This document shows positions 58,369 through 64,000 of a stretch of 64,000 nucleotides of DNA, in pieces. The notes below the pieces were generated by a model. The model was not told the DNA's origin and did no database searches. It worked only from the letters and a program-made list of their open reading frames with translations. Both the position numbers and the translations under genes were made by a program. Each line of letters starts with the position of its first letter. Position 1 is the stretch's first letter. Source of the DNA: Pseudomonas sp. MN1F (GTDB lineage Bacteria; Pseudomonadota; Gammaproteobacteria; Pseudomonadales; Pseudomonadaceae); NCBI RefSeq assembly GCF_009391885.1, contig NZ_VZII01000007.1, positions 297,673-361,672 on the forward strand. The letters are read 5' to 3'.

Positions 58369-60535
58369 GATGTAATCCTTTCGCCGGTGCCAGCGGCGAC
58401 TGTGGGTCCAGCAGGGATGAACGGATGAAGTGCAGGTAGCTCTGCGCCCGGCGCAGCACCGAAGTGTCGAAGTGCCGGGCAAACGGTTCGTCGGTGGCCT
58501 GCACGCGAGCAATGGCGTGGTCCACCGCGACCAGGGCGCGCTCGTGGTTGCTGGCGCTGGGCTGCAGGAACAGGCGGGCCAGGGCACGGCCCATGACACG
58601 AATGGCCTGGCGCCACGGCTGCGACTCGGCGTAGGCCGGGTGGATCGGCGCGCGGGCCTGTTCCTTGCGCAGTTCGATGATGGCGTGGCCGATCTCCAGC
58701 ACGGTGAACATCCAGCCCATCAGCTGGCTCTGTACCTGCGGCTTGCCGGCAGCCAGGCCATAGGCCTGGTGCAACAGGTCGCGGGTGCGGCTTTCGAAGG
58801 CCGAACCGAGGCCGCGCAGGCGGCCGCTGATGGCGAACAGTACCTGCCCGCGCAGCTCCTGCTCCAGGCGGCTCCACAGCCAGCGGCTGTTCGGTGGCAG
58901 GATGATCGCGCCGGCCGCAGCGCAGACGAACATGCCGATGACCATGCCGATGTAGTCGTTGATGAAGCTGTACGGGTCGTAGACGGTGAGGTTGTTCGGC
59001 ACCGAGCCGATGGCGAAGAACACCAGCAGGCCGATGCCGTAACCGGCGTATGCTGGTCGCGACGACAGGAACGCACCGAGCACGAACACCGGCGCCAGGA
59101 CCATGCACAGCAGCGGAAAGCCGTCGATCCAGGGGAACACGAAGAAGGTTTCGAAGAAGCCGATGAAGGCTCCGATCGCCGTGCCGCAGGCCATCTGGAA
59201 CGACATGCGCTTGGGGTTCGGCGAGGCCGCCGAGAGGCCCACGGTGACGGTGGCGATCAGGGTCATCATGGCGCCGCTCGGCCAGTCGCTCGTCAGCCAG
59301 TAGCTGCCCAGCAGCAACAGCACTGCCGAGGCTCGCACACCGGCGGCCAGCGACACCAGCCAGCTGGTCTGCGCCACGTAGGGCTCGTCCCACTGCTCGC
59401 GTTCGTGCTTGTGCGCGGCCAGCGAGGCGTGGGTTTCGGCGTAGCTGTACATCTCGTCGACGAAGCGGTAGAGCAGCTCGAACGCGGTGTGGAAGTCGAG
59501 CAGGTCGGATTCGCTAGGCTCAGTTGCCATATAGTCGGCGCGCAGGCCACGCACCTGCGCCTGCAGGCCTTCCTTGTAGGCCGCCAGCTCCAGCGTCAGG
59601 CGCAGCGCATCGGCGTCGGTCAGGGCCCGGCCCACATAAGGCTGCAGCAGCTCCACCAAGGTGTTCAGGCCGGGCTCGATGGCGCCCACGATCTGCAGCG
59701 GGCCGCGCGCGCGCAGGCGCTCCAGCAGGCGGTGCAAGGCGTTGAAGCGCGTGGTGATGGCCATGAACTCGCTGTTCATGCGCACCAGGCGGCCAGAGCG
59801 GCGACGCATGTGCGGGTCTTCAAAGGCGGTGACGTTGCGCAGGCTCTCCAGCCCCACCGCTTCGGCGACGAAGCGCACGTTGCTGGTCTCGAAGCGGTCC
59901 CGCTGGCTGTCGCCGCGCAGGGCTTCCACCACCACCCCGGCGAATACCCCGAAGCGCTGGTACAGGGCGTTGCGCATGGCGGCACTGGCCGACTGCGGCA
60001 GGATCGCGGCGCTGACGAAGGTCGACACCAGGATGCCCAGGGCGATCTCCAGCACCCGCCACACGGCCGCCATGAATGCCTGGTCCGGGTGCTGCAATAC
60101 AGGCAGGCCGATCATCGCCGCGGTATAGCCGGCAAGGACGAAGCCATAGGCGCGGAAGGTGCGGTAGCGCATGGCGCCGGCCGAGCACAGGCCAACCCAC
60201 ACGGCCAGGCTGGGCAGGAACAGTTCGGTGTTCTGCGGGAAGAGGGCGATCAGTGCGACCATCATCGCCGAGCCGGCCAGGGTGCCGAGCACCCGGTAGA
60301 AGCTCTTGGCGAACACATGGCCGCTTTGCGGCTGCATGACGATGAACACGGTGATCATCGCCGTGCGCGGTTGCGGCAGCTCCAGGCGCATGGCCAGCCA
60401 CAGGGTGATGAACGCGGCCGCCAGCACCTTGAAGATGTACACCCAAGTGACGCCGTCGGTGCGCGCCCAGGCGAAGAAGCCCCGGCGCCATTCCAGGCTT
60501 TGCAGCCAGCGCACGGGCAAACTGGAAGTGCTCAT
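58358..60535 (-). CDS. FUSC-family (AaeB-type) efflux pump
   Basis: 725 residues with the fusaric-acid-resistance layout: two membrane blocks (about 30-180 and 380-520), each followed by a large cytoplasmic domain. Pumps of this family export fusaric acid or hydroxylated aromatic acids. Overlaps the NodT gene by four bases (ATGA) and leads into the DUF1656 gene. Confidence 0.93.
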   Translation of the reverse strand: MSTSSLPVRWLQSLEWRRGFFAWARTDGVTWVYIFKVLAAAFITLWLAMRLELPQPRTAMITVFIVMQPQSGHVFAKSFYRVLGTLAGSAMMVALIALFPQNTELFLPSLAVWVGLCSAGAMRYRTFRAYGFVLAGYTAAMIGLPVLQHPDQAFMAAVWRVLEIALGILVSTFVSAAILPQSASAAMRNALYQRFGVFAGVVVEALRGDSQRDRFETSNVRFVAEAVGLESLRNVTAFEDPHMRRRSGRLVRMNSEFMAITTRFNALHRLLERLRARGPLQIVGAIEPGLNTLVELLQPYVGRALTDADALRLTLELAAYKEGLQAQVRGLRADYMATEPSESDLLDFHTAFELLYRFVDEMYSYAETHASLAAHKHEREQWDEPYVAQTSWLVSLAAGVRASAVLLLLGSYWLTSDWPSGAMMTLIATVTVGLSAASPNPKRMSFQMACGTAIGAFIGFFETFFVFPWIDGFPLLCMVLAPVFVLGAFLSSRPAYAGYGIGLLVFFAIGSVPNNLTVYDPYSFINDYIGMVIGMFVCAAAGAIILPPNSRWLWSRLEQELRGQVLFAISGRLRGLGSAFESRTRDLLHQAYGLAAGKPQVQSQLMGWMFTVLEIGHAIIELRKEQARAPIHPAYAESQPWRQAIRVMGRALARLFLQPSASNHERALVAVDHAIARVQATDEPFARHFDTSVLRRAQSYLHFIRSSLLDPQSPLAPAKGLHHAP

Positions 60536-62061
60536 TCGGCGTTATCCGGCTTCTTGTCGAAAATGGCCAGGGTGGCCGGGGTTTTCGGCGCGGCCTGGCG
60601 TTCTTCCTTCGGCACGTCCTGGCCGGCCTGCAGGCCGCCGCCCAGGGCGGTGACCAGTTCGGCATGGGCGATCAGGCGCGCGGCCTGCACCTGCTGCTGC
60701 ACCTGCTGTTGGCGGAACAGCAGGGTTTGCGCATTGAGCACGTTGAGGTAATCGGTCAGGCCACGCTGGAAGGCCACCGTGGCAATGTCGTAGGTCTTCT
60801 GCGCAGCGGCCACCGACTCGGCGGCGAAGTGCGACTGCTCTTTCATCGACTCACGGCGGATCAGCTGGTCGGAAATGTTCTTCAGCGCGCCGACCACGGT
60901 CTGGTTGTAGCGCGCCACGGCCACGTCATAACCGGCCGAAGCTACGCCCAGCTGCGAGCGCAGGCGGCCACCGTCGAAGATCGGCAGGCTGATCGCCGGG
61001 CCAACGTTGTAGTTGAACTTGCGCCCGGTCAGGAATTCCAGCGGGCCACCACCGGTGGCCATGAAGCCGAGGCTGCCGACCAGGTCGACGTTGGGGAAGA
61101 AGCCGGCGTGAGCGACGTCGATGCCACGGGCCTGGGCCGCCACCTGCCAGCGGCTGGCGACCACATCGGGGCGCTGGCCGACCAGTTCGGCGGGCAGGTT
61201 CGATGGCAGCTTCAGTGGCGCCGCCAAGGTCAGGGTCGGGCGCTGCAACTGCGCGCCCTCCCCTGGACCCTTGCCGGCCAACGCCGCCAGCTGGTTACGG
61301 GTCAAGGCGATTTCTTCGTCGAGGCTGTCAAGCTGGCGATGGGTTTCGGGCAGCGGTGCCTCGGCCTGGCTGACCTCGAAATGGGTGCCGATGCCGCCGT
61401 CCAGGCGGCGCTTGGCCAGGGCCAGGATCTGCTCCTGCTGTTCCAGCTCGGCCTTGACGATGTCACGTTGGGCGAAATGCAGGCTCAGCTGAATGTAGGC
61501 GCGTACCACGTTGTTCTGCAGTTCCAGCTGCGCCTGGCGGGCTTCGGCCGCGCTCATGTGCGCCTGGTCCACCGCCTGCTCGCTGGCGTTGCGTTCGCGG
61601 CCCCACAGGTCCAGCGCGTAGCTGAAGCCGAAGGCGGCGTTGTTGTCCCAGGTGTTGGCGCCCGACAGCGCGCCAGGGCCGTAGAACTGGTCCTCGGGCC
61701 AGTTGTGCCGCTTGAGCGTGGCATCACCGTTGACCTGGAGCTTTTCCGCCGACTCGACCACACCGGCCATGGCCTTGGCTTCACGCACACGCGCCGCCGC
61801 CATGGCCAGGCTCGGGCTACCGGCCACCGCCAGGTCGATCCAGCGGTCGAGTTGTGGGTCGCCATAGGCCTGCCACCAGCGCTGGTCAGGCCAGTGCGCA
61901 TCGCTGGCTGCTTGGCGAATGGCCGCGTCGGTGGTCAAGGTATTGGCTTGCAGGGTCTTGCTTTGCGGGGCGATACCCCAGGTTCCGATACAGCCGCTCA
62001 AGGCGAGACTAAGGGCACAGGCACTGAACACTTGAAGCGTTCTGATGATGCGACGCGGCAC
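60532..62061 (-). CDS. NodT-family outer membrane efflux lipoprotein
   Basis: 509 residues: lipoprotein signal with LALSGC (Cys24), then two outer-membrane efflux repeats. It is the first gene of the NodT-FUSC-DUF1656-HlyD operon and should form the outer channel. Divergent from a LysR gene, 180 bases away. Confidence 0.93.
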   Translation of the reverse strand: MPRRIIRTLQVFSACALSLALSGCIGTWGIAPQSKTLQANTLTTDAAIRQAASDAHWPDQRWWQAYGDPQLDRWIDLAVAGSPSLAMAAARVREAKAMAGVVESAEKLQVNGDATLKRHNWPEDQFYGPGALSGANTWDNNAAFGFSYALDLWGRERNASEQAVDQAHMSAAEARQAQLELQNNVVRAYIQLSLHFAQRDIVKAELEQQEQILALAKRRLDGGIGTHFEVSQAEAPLPETHRQLDSLDEEIALTRNQLAALAGKGPGEGAQLQRPTLTLAAPLKLPSNLPAELVGQRPDVVASRWQVAAQARGIDVAHAGFFPNVDLVGSLGFMATGGGPLEFLTGRKFNYNVGPAISLPIFDGGRLRSQLGVASAGYDVAVARYNQTVVGALKNISDQLIRRESMKEQSHFAAESVAAAQKTYDIATVAFQRGLTDYLNVLNAQTLLFRQQQVQQQVQAARLIAHAELVTALGGGLQAGQDVPKEERQAAPKTPATLAIFDKKPDNAE

Positions 62062-62241
62062 AGCTGCGATTTCCCGAGGAAGAGGTGAAGGGGCCGGGCA
62101 ATTCTAGGGGGCCGCCGTACTGGCGATAAGCGTATATTCCTGCGAATCTTTGTTACCGAAACAGCGATAATCCGGCTTTGGTCGAACGCACATTCGCGTT
62201 ACTTCGTGACACAATTTTGTCCTCTATCTTGAGAGTGACCC
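62062..62241. promoter_or_regulatory. Divergent control region of the FUSC efflux operon and its LysR gene
   Basis: 180 bases between the divergent starts, A/T-richer than its surroundings (62130-62230). LysR-family proteins usually bind such gaps and control both directions; no single T-N11-A site stands out enough to name. Confidence 0.45.
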
Positions 62242-63189
62242 ATGGACACCCTGCAAAACATGCGTGCTTTCAGTTGCGTAGCCCAGCTAGGCAGCTTTAC
62301 CGCTGCTGCGGCGCAACTGGATACGACCACCGCGAACGTGTCGCGGGCGGTCTCCAACCTGGAAGCCCATCTGCAAACCCGGCTGCTCAACCGCACCACC
62401 CGGCGCATCGCCCTGACCGAGGCCGGCAAGCGTTACCTGATGCGCTGTGAACAGATCCTCACCTACGTCGAAGAAGCCGAAGCCGAGGCCAGCGATGCCC
62501 ATGCCCGGCCTGCGGGCCAACTGAAGGTGCATTCAATGACCGGAGTCGGCCAGCACTTCGTGGTCGATGCCATCGCCCGCTACCGCGAGTCGCACCCGGA
62601 CGTGACTTTCGACCTGACCATGGCCAACCGCGTGCCCGACCTGCTCGACGAGGGCTACGACGTGTCCATCGTGCTGGCCACCGAGCTGCCGGATTCCGGT
62701 TTCGTCTCGCAGCGCCTGGGCATCACCTACAGCATTGTCTGCGCCTCGCCCGAGTACGTGGCCAAGCACGGTTTTGCGCACAAACCGATCGACCTGCTCC
62801 AGCATTCCTGCCTGCGCATGGTCAGCCCGGTGATCCCGCTGGAAAAATGGCTGTTCGACGGCCCGGAAGGCCAGGAACTGGTCAACATCACCAGCTCGCC
62901 GTTCCAGGTCAACTCGGCGGATGCGATGAAAACCGCGATCCGCAGTGGCATGGGTATGGGCGTGTTGCCGATCTACTCGGTGATCGACGGCTTGCGCGAC
63001 GGCAGCCTGGTGCGGGTGATGCCAGAGTACCGGCTGCAGGAGCTGAACCTGTATGCCATCTACCCTTCGCGCCAGTACCTGGATGCCAAGATCAAGACCT
63101 GGGTCGAGTACCTGCGCAACTCGCTGCCGGAGATTCTGGCGGCCCATGAAGCCGACCTGAAAACCCATGAAATGCTGATCGCCAACTGA
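62242..63189 (+). CDS. LysR-family regulator (AaeR/DhcR-like)
   Basis: 315 residues: winged HTH (opening MDTLQNMRAFSCVAQLGSFTAAA) and an effector-binding domain from about residue 90. Belongs to the CrgA/DsdC-like LysR group that often controls efflux or aromatic compound genes. Divergent from the NodT-FUSC operon, so that operon is its most likely target. Confidence 0.9.
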   Translation: MDTLQNMRAFSCVAQLGSFTAAAAQLDTTTANVSRAVSNLEAHLQTRLLNRTTRRIALTEAGKRYLMRCEQILTYVEEAEAEASDAHARPAGQLKVHSMTGVGQHFVVDAIARYRESHPDVTFDLTMANRVPDLLDEGYDVSIVLATELPDSGFVSQRLGITYSIVCASPEYVAKHGFAHKPIDLLQHSCLRMVSPVIPLEKWLFDGPEGQELVNITSSPFQVNSADAMKTAIRSGMGMGVLPIYSVIDGLRDGSLVRVMPEYRLQELNLYAIYPSRQYLDAKIKTWVEYLRNSLPEILAAHEADLKTHEMLIAN

Positions 63190-63269
63190 AAAAGCTGCTG
63201 CACGGTGGCGGTGGACAATGGTAGGTTGCTAACCAATCAACCCGACCCACCGCCTCGAGAAGTTGCCCG

Positions 63270-64000
63270 ATGAAAAAGACCGTCCTGGCCTTCAGCCGCA
63301 TCACCCCGGCCATGGCCGAGCGCCTGCAGCAAGACTTCAACGTGATCGTGCCGAACCCCAAGCTCGGTGACATCAGTGCCCAGTTCAACGAAGCCCTGCC
63401 CGAGGCCCACGGCCTGATCGGCGCCGGCCGCAAGCTCGGCCGCGCTCAGCTCGAAGGTGCGGGCAAGCTCGAAGTGGTGTCCAGCGTCTCGGTCGGCTAT
63501 GACAACTACGACGTCGACTATTTCAACGAGCGCGGCATTGCCCTGACCAACACCCCAGACGTGCTCACCGAAAGCACCGCCGACCTGGGTTTTTCGCTGA
63601 TCATGGGCTGTGCCCGGCGCACCGCCGAGCTGGATGCCTGGACCAAGGCCGGCCACTGGCAGGCCACGGTCGCCCCATCGCACTTCGGTAGCGATGTGCA
63701 TGGCAAGACGCTGGGCATCGTCGGCCTGGGTAACATTGGCGCCGCGATCGCCCGCCGTGGCCACTTCGGCTTCAACATGTCGATCCTGTATGCCGGCAAC
63801 AGCCGCAAGACTGCACTGGAGCAGGAACTGGGCGCCCAGTTCCGCAGCCTCGATCAGTTGCTGGCCGAATCCGACTTCGTCTGCCTGGTGGTGCCGCTGT
63901 CCGATGCCACGCGCAAGCTGATCGGCGCCCGTGAACTGAAGCTGATGAAACCGAGCGCGTTCCTGATCAACATCGCCCGCGGCCCGGTGGTCGACGAGGC
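63270..64000 (+). CDS. D-2-hydroxyacid dehydrogenase (2-ketoaldonate/glyoxylate reductase), 3' end outside window
   Basis: The first 243 residues or so are present. The NAD(P) fold motif GLGNIGAAIARR is near residue 155 and the NIARGPVVDEA segment near 235 is the arginine-containing catalytic region; SVSVGYDNYDV and TNTPDVLTESTADL are typical of GhrB/2-ketogluconate reductases. It should reduce 2-ketoaldonates, glyoxylate or hydroxypyruvate in the cytoplasm. The C-terminal part, with the catalytic histidine, is outside the window. Confidence 0.88.
   Translation, partial: MKKTVLAFSRITPAMAERLQQDFNVIVPNPKLGDISAQFNEALPEAHGLIGAGRKLGRAQLEGAGKLEVVSSVSVGYDNYDVDYFNERGIALTNTPDVLTESTADLGFSLIMGCARRTAELDAWTKAGHWQATVAPSHFGSDVHGKTLGIVGLGNIGAAIARRGHFGFNMSILYAGNSRKTALEQELGAQFRSLDQLLAESDFVCLVVPLSDATRKLIGARELKLMKPSAFLINIARGPVVDE

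Overview
The window is a high-GC stretch of a gammaproteobacterial chromosome, almost certainly from the Pseudomonas putida group. The evidence is an AlgD-AlgA alginate operon with an AlgU-type promoter, an AapQMP-type amino acid transporter, AlgW, a fused CysNC, MdeA/MdeR and putida-type GCGGGTTTACCCGC palindromes. From memory, gene order matches P. putida KT2440 (read in reverse) except for a few inserted loci. I see no tRNA, rRNA, CRISPR array or insertion sequence.

Layout. 0-5.4 kb: housekeeping genes (zapE, trpS, a small hydrolase, yhcB/zapG) and a methionine gamma-lyase with its divergent Lrp-type regulator. 5.4-8.0 kb: an A/T-richer accessory patch with a B-lectin protein, small lipoproteins, a free-standing degenerate DNase-bacteriocin domain overlapping an Im9-type immunity gene, and a MbcA/ParS-like protein. 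8.1-17.8 kb: sulfate activation (cysD, cysNC), a Nif3 protein, the periplasmic protease AlgW, and an aapJQMP operon read leftward from a strong sigma-54 promoter. 17.8-25 kb: an esterase, the RhlB helicase, moaCDE, a PhoH-like ATPase, a polysaccharide-deacetylase-like protein that has lost catalytic residues, and yaaA.

25-30.9 kb: an apparently inserted leftward operon encoding a tripartite ABC exporter (ATPase, MacB-type permease, TolC-like channel, adaptor), preceded by an unrecognised 266-residue protein and a small secreted protein. It is divergent from the alginate operon and shares a 928-base control region with it. 31.8-47.8 kb: the complete alginate operon algD-8-44-K-E-G-X-L-I-J-F-A, covering precursor synthesis, polymerisation, export, epimerisation, O-acetylation and lyase trimming, closed by an intrinsic terminator. 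AlgW, encoded upstream in the same window, belongs to the regulated proteolysis cascade that releases AlgU in pseudomonads.

47.9-64 kb: a small membrane protein, two SDR dehydrogenases, a LysR-led EmrAB-type efflux operon, a universal stress protein, a PrlF-YhaV toxin-antitoxin pair with a nested palindrome at its promoter and a truncated DUF1016 remnant behind it, a second efflux operon (NodT, FUSC, DUF1656, HlyD) with a divergent LysR regulator, and the start of a 2-hydroxyacid dehydrogenase gene cut by the window edge.

The two places most worth attention are the bacteriocin-derived locus at 6.3-7.4 kb and the 266-residue-protein exporter operon at 25-30.9 kb.
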